A stretch of 64,000 nt of DNA from Kiloniella spongiae (GTDB lineage Bacteria > Pseudomonadota > Alphaproteobacteria > Kiloniellales > Kiloniellaceae), in assembly GCF_001026905.1 (NCBI RefSeq), contig NZ_LAQL01000008.1, positions 232,619-296,618 on the forward strand, given 5' to 3'. The notes beneath the pieces were generated by a model. That model made no database searches. It was not told the DNA's origin and worked only from the letters and a program-made list of their open reading frames with translations. A program made the position numbers and the translations under genes. Shown here one piece after another: positions 18,234 through 27,273 of the stretch; positions within the stretch are counted from its first letter, which is position 1; each line of letters opens with the position of its first letter.

Positions 18234-18761
18234 ATGGCCTTTATAAATCTCCTGAATATTTTTAAATCTGTTGCCAGTTGCGGCCTGTTTCTCATCGCAA
18301 CCTCTTCAATCGCATCGGCTCAACAACAAGCTCCGCAAAGATCGACAGAACGTTTTGGTGATTGGACAGCATTATGTACAGTCAACGAACCTCTTAGTTG
18401 TCACATCAATCACATCATAGTTTTTGGAGATAATCCAAACCCAGTTTTAGCTCTAGACATTGGTCATCCAAGCGAAAACCCCGCAAGTACCATAATGATT
18501 ATTACTCTACCATTAGGGATTAGACTACCAAGCGGATTTAGAATTCAGGTCGGAGATAACATAAAGCGTCAATACCCCTTTATTCGATGCCTTCGTTCAG
18601 GATGCCAATCTGAAATACAATTTGATGATGAATTGCGTGACAGCTTTAAAAGAGGAACTCAAGGACGCGTTATTTTTTCTGATGCTGTAAATAAAAAAAT
18701 TGAAATCCCCTTTTCTCTTAAAGGTTTCACAAAGGCTTATGGGCGTGTCACCAATCCATAA
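18234..18761 (+). CDS. Invasion-associated locus B (IalB) family periplasmic protein
   Basis: This 175-residue protein has a signal peptide (about residues 1-29, cut near ASAQQQ). The IalB fold follows, with FGDWTALC near the mature start, two Cys pairs (LCTV and LSCHI; IRCLRSGCQSEI), and PLGIRLPSGFRIQVGD. IalB was named for a Bartonella invasion factor. In free-living alphaproteobacteria the family is common and its function is not settled. It is a lone gene convergent with recA. The family assignment is firm and no role is implied. Confidence 0.85.
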   Translation: MAFINLLNIFKSVASCGLFLIATSSIASAQQQAPQRSTERFGDWTALCTVNEPLSCHINHIIVFGDNPNPVLALDIGHPSENPASTIMIITLPLGIRLPSGFRIQVGDNIKRQYPFIRCLRSGCQSEIQFDDELRDSFKRGTQGRVIFSDAVNKKIEIPFSLKGFTKAYGRVTNP

Positions 18762-18789
18762 CCAAAATCAAACCCCATACACGCAAAGA

Positions 18790-18814
18790 AAAAGGAGCCT
18801 AAATGGCTCCTTTT
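18790..18814. terminator. Bidirectional terminator between IalB gene and recA
   Basis: The 10-base stem AAAAGGAGCC pairs with GGCTCCTTTT around a 5-base loop, and can serve both convergent genes. Confidence 0.88.
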
Positions 18815-18836
18815 ATATTTTCAAAAATGAAAAGTA

Positions 18837-19907
18837 TTAAGCGTCTTCTGTTTCGCTTTCTTCTTTTCCTTCAAGCATTACGTTTGCAACAATTCCTGCG
18901 TTTTTACGTACAGCGGTTTCAATTTTCGCTGCAACTTCCGGATTTTCTGTTAGGAATTTTTTAGCATTTTCACGACCTTGGCCAATGCGCTGTCCATCAC
19001 AAGAGAACCAGGCACCTGCCTTTTCAACAACCCCGGCTTGAACACCGAGATCCAGCATTTCACCCGTTTTTGAAATACCTTCACCGTACATGATGTCAAA
19101 CTCTACCACACGAAATGGAGGGGCCATTTTATTTTTAACAACCTTCACCCGGGTTTGGTTACCGGTAATATTTTCGCGATCTTTAATCGCACCAATACGA
19201 CGGATATCCAAACGTACAGAAGAATAGAACTTAAGAGCGTTACCGCCCGTTGTTGTTTCCGGATTACCAAACATCACCCCGATTTTCATTCGGATCTGAT
19301 TGATAAAGATAACCAGTGTACGGGATTTGGAAATCGAACTTGTCAATTTACGCATCGCCTGGCTCATCAAACGTGCTTGCAAACCAGGAAGAGAATCACC
19401 CATATCACCTTCGAGTTCTGCTTTAGGAACCAAGGCAGCCACGGAATCGACAACCAACACATCCAATGCGCCAGAACGTACCAAAGTATCCGTAATTTCC
19501 AATGCCTGCTCACCAGCATCAGGTTGAGAAATTAGCAACTCGCTTACGTCAACTCCAAGCTTATTTGCATAAGCAGGATCAAGAGCATGTTCTGCGTCGA
19601 TAAAAGCACAGGTACCACCAGCTTTTTGGGCTTCGGCCACAACGTGCAAAGCCAGGGTTGTTTTACCAGATGACTCCGGGCCGTAAATTTCGACGATACG
19701 CCCACGTGGCAAGCCACCAATGCCAAGGCCGATGTCTAATCCCAAGGATCCCGTGGAAATAACTTCAGCCTCAACAGTCGCTCCCTCTCCCAGTTTCATG
19801 ATCGAGCCTTTACCGAAAGCGCGTTCAATCTGTCCCAGGGCTGCATCTAATGCCTTTTGTTTATCCACCGTGCTATTCTCCACTAACTGTAAGACGTTTT
19901 GTGCCAT
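18837..19907 (-). CDS. recA: Recombinase A
   Basis: RecA drives homologous strand exchange and activates LexA self-cleavage. The protein is 356 residues, a normal length. The Walker A motif GPESSGKTT is at residues 76-84, Walker B is in [14 protein letters not shown], and loop L2 is in [20 protein letters not shown]. The C terminus is acidic ([11 protein letters not shown]), as usual. A LexA box of the alphaproteobacterial type lies 83-97 bases upstream, so it should be SOS-induced. The gene is monocistronic. Confidence 0.98.
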   Translation of the reverse strand: MAQNVLQLVENSTVDKQKALDAALGQIERAFGKGSIMKLGEGATVEAEVISTGSLGLDIGLGIGGLPRGRIVEIYGPESSGKTTLALHVVAEAQKAGGTCAFIDAEHALDPAYANKLGVDVSELLISQPDAGEQALEITDTLVRSGALDVLVVDSVAALVPKAELEGDMGDSLPGLQARLMSQAMRKLTSSISKSRTLVIFINQIRMKIGVMFGNPETTTGGNALKFYSSVRLDIRRIGAIKDRENITGNQTRVKVVKNKMAPPFRVVEFDIMYGEGISKTGEMLDLGVQAGVVEKAGAWFSCDGQRIGQGRENAKKFLTENPEVAAKIETAVRKNAGIVANVMLEGKEESETEDA

Positions 19908-19989
19908 CGTTGCCTCCCTTATCCCACAGGCTCACACTTGCTGCAACGAGAAGAATGTACCCTCTTTGTTCTCACTAAGCAACAAAAAA

Positions 19990-20004
19990 GAACATTAAGA
20001 GAAC
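19990..20004 (-). promoter_or_regulatory. LexA (SOS) box upstream of recA
   Basis: Read on the recA strand the site is GTTCTCTTAATGTTC, an exact GTTC-N7-GTTC. This is the direct-repeat LexA target of alphaproteobacteria, at the expected position for the recA promoter. Confidence 0.85.
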
Positions 20005-20098
20005 AAAAACAATATAAAGAGCAATTATTTTGGAAATACGTAGCTATAAATCATTATTATTTATACAACTATACTCGAAATAACATCGATACATAAGA

Positions 20099-22450
20099 TT
20101 ACTGTGCGGACAGAACATCCTTAACTTTGGAAGCCAACTGCTTCAAACTAAAGGGCTTCGGCAAAAATTCAATTGCAGAATCTACATCTAGTGTTTTTCG
20201 GAATGAATCTTCTGTATAACCGGAAATGAAAATAACTTTTAAATCCGGGTGCGTTTTATAAAGCGTCTTGATTAAAGTTGGGCCATCCATCTTTGGCATA
20301 ACGACATCTGTTATCACTAGATCAATGGTTTCTCCATCTTGCTGAAGAATCTCTAACGCTGCCTCTCCCGAATTCGCTTCGAGCACTTTATAACCTTTAT
20401 TTTCAAGGGCTCGCGCACTAAAGGATCGTACAGCATCCTCATCTTCAACCAAAAGAATATTGCCTCGCCCCGTTAAATCCTGTGCTTTTGGTATTTCTGC
20501 AACAAGTTCTTCCTGATCTTGCGCATCTTCCTGGAAATGTGGCAACAGCAGTGAGAACACTGTTCCCTGATCAGCTGTTGAATCAACAAAAACAAAGCCA
20601 CCGGACTGCTTCACAATACCGTAGACAGTTGATAACCCTAGCCCGGTTCCCGCACCCACTTCTTTTGTTGAAAAGAAGGGATCAAAAATACGGTCAATAA
20701 TTTCAGACGGAATGCCATGTCCTGTATCCTGCACCTTAACCAGAACATAATCGCCCGGCGGTATCTCTTCTCCTTTAACTTTGTATGGCGCATCCACCAT
20801 CACGTTTGACGTGATAATTTCTAACATGCCACCTTGATCCATAGCATCACGGGCGTTTACAGCAAGGTTAATAATAACCTGCTCCAGCTGCCCCTGATCA
20901 GCTTTGACATCGCCCAAGTCCCGACCATGTGTGATACGTAACTCGATTGTCTCGCCAATAAGACGACGAAGAAGATGAGCAAGTTCGGCAATAATATCCG
21001 TAACATTTAGGCGTCTGGGCTGTAGTGTTTGCTGGCGGGAAAAAGCAAGTAACTGGCGAACAAGATTTGCGGCTCGATTGGCATTCTGTTTAATTTGCAT
21101 AATGTCCGCAAAAGATTGATCACCCGGACGGTGCCGTAAAAGCAATAGATCAGAAAAGCCGATCATTGCTGTGAGTAGATTGTTAAAATCATGCGCAATC
21201 CCCCCAGCCAATTGTCCAACCGCCTGCATTTTTTGTGATTGAGCAAACTGAGCTTCTAAACTGCGTTGTTCAGTTGTATCCGTAAAGTTCAGGATATACC
21301 CACTCGGTAGGCCTGAATTCTCATCAACATGGGTAACATTCATATTACAAACTGTATCTGCATTGCCCGTAAGATGAACCTCCATAGCCTTGCGTTCATA
21401 GGTTGTTGCAGAAACCAAAGCTTCTCGTACGCTCTCTCTTTCCTGATCACCAATCAAAGAAAGGAGCGGTTTCCCCTTAACTTCCTCTGTTGCCGCCAAA
21501 AGCTCTTCAAAAGCTCTATTGCTTTCGGTTATAACACCTCGCTCATTTAACAAAACAATACCAACTGGGGCTTCGTTAAAGAACTTACGGAACCGCTTCT
21601 CAGATTGTTCCAGCGCTGTTGCCATCTCGCGCTCAAGCGTAAGGTTTCGTACTACAGATCGTGTCCTAAAACCTTTATCACCACTCCCTTCGGCGATGTG
21701 TTGACTGATAACAGCAAGAATACGTTTCTCACCGTCCGCCGTTTTAAGGAAAACTTCGCCAGAACGGCTTTCTACGTCTTCAAAGGGGTGATAGGCAGGG
21801 ACTTCATCCAATGATGCATCAGCAACAATATCATGAAGCTTGATTTGCCCGCTTTCCAATTCAGATGACGAATACCCTAACCAATCTGTCAGTGTTTGAT
21901 TGGCAAAAAGAAACGCGCCCGCAGCATCAACAGAAAAGAAACCTATCGGCGCATTTTCCAGAAGGTCAACAAAACGTTGTTGCTGGTCATTAATAACCTT
22001 TTCCATTTGCCGACGCATCGTAATGTCATCAACAAACCAGAACACATACCCCGGGCGGTTTGGTAGAGGATACGCCGCAACATGACGCCATTGAACATCG
22101 TTATATCCCGGCCCAGCCCCCGGTATCTCAATCTCTACATGCCCAGAAACACCGTTCTTCGCATTTAGCTGAAGCGTCGCCAGTTTACGGCCAATCTCTT
22201 CATTTCCATTACTCTCATCAAGGATTAAGTCGGGAACGGCTCTTAAGTCTCCACCAAAAAAATCTTCAAATGCAGGATTTGCAAAAAGACATTTTCCATT
22301 TGGATCGACTATCTGCCGAGGGCGAGGAACAGCGGCAAAAGCGTATTGACGCAGGGCTAGTGTTTTTCTGTATCGCCAGATAACGAAGCCAAGAACAAAT
22401 ATGACCAGTGCTAAGAAGCTACAAAGAGCGATCCAGATGGTAGGTGACAC
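20099..22450 (-). CDS. cckA: Hybrid sensor histidine kinase CckA
   Basis: CckA is the membrane kinase that phosphorylates CtrA through ChpT to control the cell cycle and, in Rhodospirillales, mainly motility. The 783-residue protein has one clear membrane helix (about 5-26) and three PAS-like modules (about 40-145, 155-275, 285-395). The phospho-acceptor His420 is in GGIAHDFNNLLTAM. The ATPase domain has NLAVNARDAM, DTGHGIP and GTGLGLSTVYGIV. The C-terminal receiver has LLVEDEDAVRSF, the acceptor Asp715 in ITDVVMPKMDG, and KPFSLKQL. The segment after the His (RHRPGDQSFADIMQIKQNAN) is strongly CckA-like. It sits next to the flhB operon, whose promoter region has a CtrA box. Confidence 0.93.
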   Translation of the reverse strand: MSPTIWIALCSFLALVIFVLGFVIWRYRKTLALRQYAFAAVPRPRQIVDPNGKCLFANPAFEDFFGGDLRAVPDLILDESNGNEEIGRKLATLQLNAKNGVSGHVEIEIPGAGPGYNDVQWRHVAAYPLPNRPGYVFWFVDDITMRRQMEKVINDQQQRFVDLLENAPIGFFSVDAAGAFLFANQTLTDWLGYSSSELESGQIKLHDIVADASLDEVPAYHPFEDVESRSGEVFLKTADGEKRILAVISQHIAEGSGDKGFRTRSVVRNLTLEREMATALEQSEKRFRKFFNEAPVGIVLLNERGVITESNRAFEELLAATEEVKGKPLLSLIGDQERESVREALVSATTYERKAMEVHLTGNADTVCNMNVTHVDENSGLPSGYILNFTDTTEQRSLEAQFAQSQKMQAVGQLAGGIAHDFNNLLTAMIGFSDLLLLRHRPGDQSFADIMQIKQNANRAANLVRQLLAFSRQQTLQPRRLNVTDIIAELAHLLRRLIGETIELRITHGRDLGDVKADQGQLEQVIINLAVNARDAMDQGGMLEIITSNVMVDAPYKVKGEEIPPGDYVLVKVQDTGHGIPSEIIDRIFDPFFSTKEVGAGTGLGLSTVYGIVKQSGGFVFVDSTADQGTVFSLLLPHFQEDAQDQEELVAEIPKAQDLTGRGNILLVEDEDAVRSFSARALENKGYKVLEANSGEAALEILQQDGETIDLVITDVVMPKMDGPTLIKTLYKTHPDLKVIFISGYTEDSFRKTLDVDSAIEFLPKPFSLKQLASKVKDVLSAQ

Positions 22451-22602
22451 TTCCTTGCTTCCCCCACGAAATGTCTTCTTTTTCGGCTCTATAAGTCGGC
22501 CAATAAAAGAAAGAAAAGACAGTAAATGAAAGATTAACCCGAAAATCGTTTAAAAACAAACTGGATAGCTAAAGAAAGCTTCCTTATTTTCAAGAATTTT
22601 GA

Positions 22603-23664
22603 TTATTTTTTCAATTTCATGATGTAACCAATGATCTCAGCCACAGCTTTATAGTGTTCCGGTGGGATCTCTTGATCGATTTCAACCCCCGCATAAAGCG
22701 CTCGAGCAAGTGGCGGGTTTTCGATTACTGGAATTTTGTTTTCTTCAGCAACATTGCGAATACGAAAAGCAACAGCATCCACCCCTTTTGCCGTTAATTT
22801 TGGCGCCTCCATCATCATACCATTGTATTCAAGAGCAACAGCAAAATGCGTCGGGTTTGTAATAACAACGTCAGCATTGGGAACAGAGGCCATCATACGT
22901 TGACGTGCTTTTTCCATTCGTAATTGGCGTAAACGCCCCTTGACCATCGGGTCACCTTCGCTCTGCTTGGACTCATCCTTGATTTCTTGCTTTGTCATCT
23001 TCAGTTTTTTTATGTATTCGAAATACTGATACAAATAATCCAGACCAGCAATCACAGCCATAACGGCAACGACAGCAATGACAATAAGCGTCGCCCAATC
23101 AAGCAACATCATCGTCATCTGTGCGACATTAAGTTCTGACAGTTGAGGTACCACTGCGCGTTTAGGCCAAAGAACAAAGCCAATGATTCCACCAACAATA
23201 ATAAGCTTGGCGAGACCTTTAACTAAATTCATTACAGATTGAAGTGAAAAAAGCCGCTTAAAACCAGCAAGAGGTGAAATTTTACTTAATTTGGGCGTCA
23301 AAGACTCAGATGATAACAAAAAACCATGCTGCATTAAGCCCGATGCAATCGCAAATGCGATCATGATAATCGCAGGCGCAATAAAAAGAATGCCTACATC
23401 TTTAATAAGTGAAATCGTCGCTTCATAGATATGTCCGGTTTCAAAACGTATTGTATCTGGACGTTCGTAAAATGTAGCGAGTGTGGATCCTAATTCCTTA
23501 CTAATCCAGACTGTAAAGAAACTCAAAAACAACAAAAATCCAAAAAATGAAAACCAAGAGTTCATCTCCTGGGATTTAGGGACATCACCTTTTTCACGCG
23601 CATCGGCTAGCTTTTTCGCGGTCGGTTCTTCCGTTTTCTGGGATTCATCACTCTCATTTGACAT
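22603..23664 (-). CDS. flhB: Flagellar export apparatus switch protein FlhB
   Basis: FlhB is the export-gate protein that switches secretion from rod/hook to filament substrates after self-cleavage. The 353-residue protein has a charged N terminus (SQKTEEPTAKKLADAREKG, the family signature), four membrane helices to about residue 210, and a cytoplasmic domain with the autocleavage motif NPTH in VVITNPTHFAVAL. GGGAGGAC forms a good ribosome site. It is the last gene of flgB-flgC-fliE-fliQ-fliR-flhB. A free-standing homologue of its cytoplasmic tail is encoded at 26569. Confidence 0.97.
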   Translation of the reverse strand: MSNESDESQKTEEPTAKKLADAREKGDVPKSQEMNSWFSFFGFLLFLSFFTVWISKELGSTLATFYERPDTIRFETGHIYEATISLIKDVGILFIAPAIIMIAFAIASGLMQHGFLLSSESLTPKLSKISPLAGFKRLFSLQSVMNLVKGLAKLIIVGGIIGFVLWPKRAVVPQLSELNVAQMTMMLLDWATLIVIAVVAVMAVIAGLDYLYQYFEYIKKLKMTKQEIKDESKQSEGDPMVKGRLRQLRMEKARQRMMASVPNADVVITNPTHFAVALEYNGMMMEAPKLTAKGVDAVAFRIRNVAEENKIPVIENPPLARALYAGVEIDQEIPPEHYKAVAEIIGYIMKLKK

Positions 23665-23706
23665 GATGTCCTCCCACTAAATTTGCGAAATCAGCAGCTG
23701 TATCAA

Positions 23707-24465
23707 TCATTTCACGAACACCATCCAATGCTCTTCCAGGCTAATCATATAGACCTTGATCATGACCGGAACACAAAGAAATAACACAGTAATGCCCATA
23801 GCAACCTGAAGAGGCATCGCCACAAAAAACACCTGCATTTGCGGCATTAATTTTGCGAGTAACCCTAAGCCCAAAAAGAAAATCATTCCAACAACAATAA
23901 AAGGAGCAGCCATTCGCGTTGCCAGAATAAAGGTATCCCCAACAATGCGAGCAATCATGTTTGAAAAATCGCCCGTGGGTAATATCTGACCAGGGACAAA
24001 AAGTTCATAACTATCCACCAATCCCAGAATGAAAAGATGATGAATATCTAAAACCATAATCAAGACAATCGCAATCGCCGTTAAAAATGTTCCCATAATA
24101 GAAGCTTGCTGTGCCGAGACAGGATCCTGAACCAACGCATTTGCCAACGACGACATTGTCGCGGCAATCATACCCGCAGATGCAGCAGCACTGAGAAACA
24201 TGCGCGCAACTGTGCCCATAAAAAAGCCAATGATAGCTTCGCTAAAAACTAAGAACCCAAGCCCTGAAACATCATCAGGCATAGTCGGGATATTAGATGC
24301 AAGTATTGGTGCAATCAGAATACTGATCAGCATAGACAAAGCTAATCTGGTTCGGGGGGATACATATGATTCACCAAATCCCGGCAACAATACCATTGCA
24401 CTGCCGATACGTGTGAATACGATTAAAACAATGTAAACACTGGAAGGGAGTAAATCATAGAGCAT
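23707..24465 (-). CDS. fliR: Flagellar export gate protein FliR
   Basis: FliR is part of the FliP5Q4R1 export gate in the basal body. The 252-residue membrane protein has helical segments throughout. The family features RIGSAMVLLPGFGESYVSPRTRL near the start, the LSAAASAGMIAATM region and the C-terminal GLLAKLMPQMQVFFVAMPL are all present. It follows fliQ by three bases and precedes flhB by 42. The length is typical. Confidence 0.96.
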   Translation of the reverse strand: MLYDLLPSSVYIVLIVFTRIGSAMVLLPGFGESYVSPRTRLALSMLISILIAPILASNIPTMPDDVSGLGFLVFSEAIIGFFMGTVARMFLSAAASAGMIAATMSSLANALVQDPVSAQQASIMGTFLTAIAIVLIMVLDIHHLFILGLVDSYELFVPGQILPTGDFSNMIARIVGDTFILATRMAAPFIVVGMIFFLGLGLLAKLMPQMQVFFVAMPLQVAMGITVLFLCVPVMIKVYMISLEEHWMVFVK

Positions 24466-24468
24466 GAT

Positions 24469-24735
24469 CTATCCTAAGGCGACAATCCTGTCCATAAGCT
24501 CTTCAGTAAATGTTCCAAGAGTCTGCGCCATAAAAGGAGCTGTCGCAACAAGCGTTAAGCTAATAATGATGAGCTTGGGCACAAAGGTAAGTGTCATTTC
24601 CTGAAGTTGTGTCAAAGCTTGAAAAAGAGAAATGATCAGGCCAACAAGCAACGCAACAGAAAGAACAGGGGCGCTCATCTTCAACATCACCCACACTGCT
24701 TCTTTACCATACTCAATGACGTCGGTTTCACTCAT
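24469..24735 (-). CDS. fliQ: Flagellar export gate protein FliQ
   Basis: This 88-residue protein has two membrane helices (about 17-38 and 52-75), the normal size for FliQ. It shows the family pattern SVALLVGLIISLFQALTQLQ, then EMTLTFVPKLI. Four copies pack around FliP and FliR in the export gate. A GGTGGGG ribosome site precedes the ATG. It lies between fliE and fliR in the early flagellar operon. Confidence 0.96.
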   Translation of the reverse strand: MSETDVIEYGKEAVWVMLKMSAPVLSVALLVGLIISLFQALTQLQEMTLTFVPKLIIISLTLVATAPFMAQTLGTFTEELMDRIVALG

Positions 24736-24795
24736 GCCCCACCTGTAAATTTAAATACTGATATGTAACCAACCTAGAATATCATCTTAGCCAGA

Positions 24796-25107
24796 TCAAA
24801 TAGGCATCCGTAAAATTTCCTGATAGGCTTGAACAACCTTGTCCCGGACAGCAACAACAGTTTGTAAAGTCACTTCCGCTTCTGACATTGCCGTCACCAC
24901 ATCGGTTACATCTGCCTTACCTGCTGCTGCCATCAATGTTTTATTTTCAGCCGTTTGCATTGTCGCCAGCGTATCACTAGCAACATCGCGTAGTGTAGAC
25001 GCAAAGTCTTCTCCGACAGGGTCCGATTTATCTTTTTTGCCCGCAATACCTTTTTCAGCAGCTTGATTATAAGCGTTTACTGCATCAACAAAATTTACAG
25101 CCATCAT
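24796..25107 (-). CDS. fliE: Flagellar hook-basal body complex protein FliE
   Basis: FliE joins the MS ring and export gate to the proximal rod. The 103-residue protein ends in the typical FliE block, ALTAMSEAEVTLQTV-like here as VVTAMSEAEVTLQTVVAVRD, then KVVQAYQEILRMPI. Two adjacent ATG codons (25107 and 25104) follow GAAAGGA, and either may be used. It is the third gene of the flgB operon. Confidence 0.95.
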   Translation of the reverse strand: MMAVNFVDAVNAYNQAAEKGIAGKKDKSDPVGEDFASTLRDVASDTLATMQTAENKTLMAAAGKADVTDVVTAMSEAEVTLQTVVAVRDKVVQAYQEILRMPI

Positions 25108-25128
25108 TTAAATCCTTTCACGCCTATT

Positions 25129-25539
25129 CTACTGAAGTATTTCCAAGGTACGCTGCAACATGCTCTTCGATGCCTGTATCGCTTGTAAATTAGCTTCAAA
25201 GCTTCTTTGAGCTTCACGCATGTCTGTCATTTCGACCAACGAATTAACGTTTGGTTGAAGCACATACCCATCTTCATCTGCAGCCGGATGACCTGGTAAA
25301 TATTCTCTTTTAAATTCTGATTTATCCGTCAGGACGTCTTTAACGACAACTTTCTCAACGCCAAGTTCCCGGTTCAATTCAGAGCCAAAAGAAACCATTT
25401 TACGCCGATAAGGTGCACCGCCCGGTTCCTGAGCAACAGAATCCGCATTGGCAATATTTTCGGAAATTATGCGCAATCGCGTCCCTTGGGCTCGCATCCC
25501 AGAAGCAGAAACCTGCATCGATTTATATAGATCGGACAT
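25129..25539 (-). CDS. flgC: Flagellar proximal rod protein FlgC
   Basis: FlgC is a proximal rod subunit. The 136-residue protein has the N-terminal rod motif SASGMRAQGTRLRIISENIA and NADS, followed by PYRRKMVSF. The C-terminal axial helix has PNVNSLVEMTDMREAQRSFE and ends in MLQRTLEILQ. Both ends are canonical. It lies between flgB and fliE, each separated by a few tens of bases. Confidence 0.97.
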   Translation of the reverse strand: MSDLYKSMQVSASGMRAQGTRLRIISENIANADSVAQEPGGAPYRRKMVSFGSELNRELGVEKVVVKDVLTDKSEFKREYLPGHPAADEDGYVLQPNVNSLVEMTDMREAQRSFEANLQAIQASKSMLQRTLEILQ

Positions 25540-25589
25540 AGCGTGTATTCCTAATTTATCACCAGATACTTAAAACATACCAACGTTTC

Positions 25590-25991
25590 TCATGGTCCCT
25601 TGAGAGCCATCTTGAACATATCTTGATGCTTTTTATAAAGGCGCACCATACCCTGGTAATCTAATTGTGTTTGAGACATCTTAATCATCTGCTCTTCCAA
25701 AATGACAGCGTTTCCCGCCGGAGCAGTTTCATAAACATCTTTCGCCTTATTTGCCCTTGCCTGATCCCCTTTGAGAGGATTACTCGACAAATGTCCCTCA
25801 TGACTGGACCGCTGTGCCATAACAGGCGCTGATCGACTAACAAGGGATTTGAAATGGTTGTCTTTCAAATCAAGCGGGACGTAGTTCAAAGTATCTGAAT
25901 TAGCGATATTCTTAGAGATCACTGCTTGACGCTGTGTCAGCCAGTCCATTTTTCTGGCTAAAACATCCGTAATTTTAAGCTTATCAGCCAA
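25590..25991 (-). CDS. flgB: Flagellar proximal rod protein FlgB
   Basis: FlgB is the first gene of the early flagellar operon and a proximal rod subunit. The 133-residue protein has RQAVISKNIANSDT near the N terminus and the C-terminal helix EEQMIKMSQTQLDYQGMVRL. The start codon is TTG at 25991, eight bases behind AGGAG. No ATG fits the family N terminus. An exact TTAA-N7-TTAA box lies 61-76 bases upstream, which suggests CtrA control of the whole flgB-flhB operon. Confidence 0.96.
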   Translation of the reverse strand: MADKLKITDVLARKMDWLTQRQAVISKNIANSDTLNYVPLDLKDNHFKSLVSRSAPVMAQRSSHEGHLSSNPLKGDQARANKAKDVYETAPAGNAVILEEQMIKMSQTQLDYQGMVRLYKKHQDMFKMALKGP

Positions 25992-26051
25992 TGCCAGTTC
26001 TCCTCATACGTCAATAAGGCCCACAACCCTCGAAATAGTACGCTTACTCAC

Positions 26052-26067
26052 TTAATAACCTGTTAAC
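26052..26067. promoter_or_regulatory. CtrA-type box upstream of flgB operon
   Basis: TTAATAACCTGTTAAC is an exact TTAA-N7-TTAAC on the plus strand. Read toward flgB it is TTAA-N7-TTAA without the final C. It lies about 60-76 bases before the flgB start, nearly the same distance as the box before fliL. Confidence 0.6.
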
Positions 26068-26201
26068 GAATTCCAGATCTAGTAAAAAATAAACTTAAAT
26101 GACAAGTTTGGCTCGACCTAAGTAAAAAATGCACGTATAAATACGTGAATAGAACAGGTAGTTAATTATAAAATCCTTCCAGTCAACATTTGGCATATTA
26201 A

Positions 26202-26214
26202 GGACAGGGAGTCC
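26202..26214 (+). promoter_or_regulatory. Candidate CsrA binding hairpin in the csrA leader
   Basis: GGAC and GTCC form a stem around the loop AGGGA, giving the string ACAGGGA, which matches the CsrA consensus ACARGGA with GGA in the loop. It ends 10 bases before the csrA ATG and may include the only ribosome-like site. Confidence 0.55.
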
Positions 26215-26224
26215 AAAGTCCACG

Positions 26225-26458
26225 ATGTTATACCTTACCCGAAAAATTGGTGAATCAGTCATCATTAACAATGACATAGAGGTCAAGGTTGTTGATATTC
26301 GTGGAAAATCAGTGAAAATTGGCTTTACCTTTCCAGAAGATGCAACCGTCCTACGGCAAGAACTCCATGAAAGAATTCAGGAAGAAAACAAAGCAGCCGT
26401 AGCTGGATCGCTGGACATGTTGGGCATCGACATTGATCTTACCTCTGAAGAAGACTGA
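26225..26458 (+). CDS. csrA: Carbon storage regulator CsrA
   Basis: CsrA is a small RNA-binding dimer that blocks or alters translation by binding GGA motifs near ribosome sites. The 77-residue protein starts MLYLTRKIGESVIINNDIEV. It has the VDIRGKSVKIGF strand and the conserved helix VLRQELHERIQEENKAA, including the Arg of the RNA-binding surface. The C-terminal extension is longer than in E. coli (61 residues). It lies between two flagellar operons. FliW, its protein antagonist in several bacteria, is encoded at 47701. No strong ribosome site is seen except a GGGAG within the candidate CsrA hairpin, consistent with self-repression. Confidence 0.95.
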   Translation: MLYLTRKIGESVIINNDIEVKVVDIRGKSVKIGFTFPEDATVLRQELHERIQEENKAAVAGSLDMLGIDIDLTSEED

Positions 26459-26568
26459 TCCCTCTCCCATCCGATAATGATACAATAAGAATTGCCACTA
26501 TAACCTTTCGTTAAGCATAATTAGGGCAAACTGTATGCGAATTTTCTGATTTCACTAGAAAAGACAGA

Positions 26569-26943
26569 ATGAGTGTAACTGACGAAGATCCTGTAAAAAA
26601 ATTAACCCCTTCGTTTTCAGACACACAAAACGAATTAATAGCTCATGCCGACAAAGAAGAAAACAAGGATACGCCACAACTTTCCATTGCGGTCAAAAGA
26701 AATGTTGCTGGGCAAACCAAAGTAACGGCCAAAGGAACAGGGGAAGTCGCAGAGCAAATACTGCAAATTGCCTTTGACCAAGGTGTTAAAGTTCGAACAG
26801 ATTCAGACTTGGCTCAGATACTCGCAAATGTTGATCTGGAAAGCGAAATACCTTTGGAGGCACTAACAGCTGTAGCCACAATCCTAAACTATGTTTATGA
26901 TGAACAAAAACAACCTCTTGATGAAATACTTAAACAGTCATGA
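26569..26943 (+). CDS. Free-standing FlhB cytoplasmic-domain homologue (FhlB type)
   Basis: This 124-residue soluble protein resembles only the C-terminal cytoplasmic tail of FlhB/YscU. The conserved parts are SIAVKRN, QILQIAFDQGVKVRTDSDLA and IPLEALTAVATILNYVYDEQ. It lacks the membrane helices and the NPTH cleavage motif that the full FlhB at 22603 has. Such FhlB proteins occur in many flagellated bacteria and can partly replace the FlhB tail in export. The N-terminal 35 residues are charged and look disordered. The gene overlaps the next by four bases (ATGA) and leads toward fliO and fliP. Confidence 0.85.
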   Translation: MSVTDEDPVKKLTPSFSDTQNELIAHADKEENKDTPQLSIAVKRNVAGQTKVTAKGTGEVAEQILQIAFDQGVKVRTDSDLAQILANVDLESEIPLEALTAVATILNYVYDEQKQPLDEILKQS

Positions 26944-27269
26944 CAAAGTTTGAAGAACTTCAGGAACAGATAATCCATCTTTCCCAACAAATCGCTTTAG
27001 CCAATTCAACAATCAAATCAGGCGGCGATTTTGATATGACTGATTTACCCAAGGTCACCGATTTTTTATGCCAAGAACTACAAAATCTTCCGGCAGCAGA
27101 ACGGGCCAAGTTATCATCTAAACTTTTAGCCTTAATTGAAGAATTGGATAATTTGACAATCACCATAAACAGCAATCTGGATAAGGTTCGCGTGGAAATA
27201 AAAGAAACAACCAGCCACAATAAAGCTGCCCGCGCGTATACCAGCGCCAACATATCCGGTAAAAAATAA
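26940..27269 (+). CDS. Small helical protein in export-apparatus operon, function unknown
   Basis: This 109-residue protein has no membrane helix and is predicted mostly helical. A heptad-like region lies at about residues 60-90 (LSSKLLALIEELDNLTITIN), and a C-terminal NKAARAYTSAN segment is polar. It overlaps the FlhB-tail gene by four bases and ends four bases before fliO, so it is part of this flagellar operon. Size and helicity would suit an export chaperone of the FliT/FlgN kind, but I recognise no family motif. Confidence 0.6.
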   Translation: MTKFEELQEQIIHLSQQIALANSTIKSGGDFDMTDLPKVTDFLCQELQNLPAAERAKLSSKLLALIEELDNLTITINSNLDKVRVEIKETTSHNKAARAYTSANISGKK

Positions 27270-27273
27270 CCCT

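Noticed and set aside
26095..26286. 63-codon frame antisense to the start of csrA
   Set aside because: It covers the csrA leader on the opposite strand, has no motif, and overlaps a well-supported gene.
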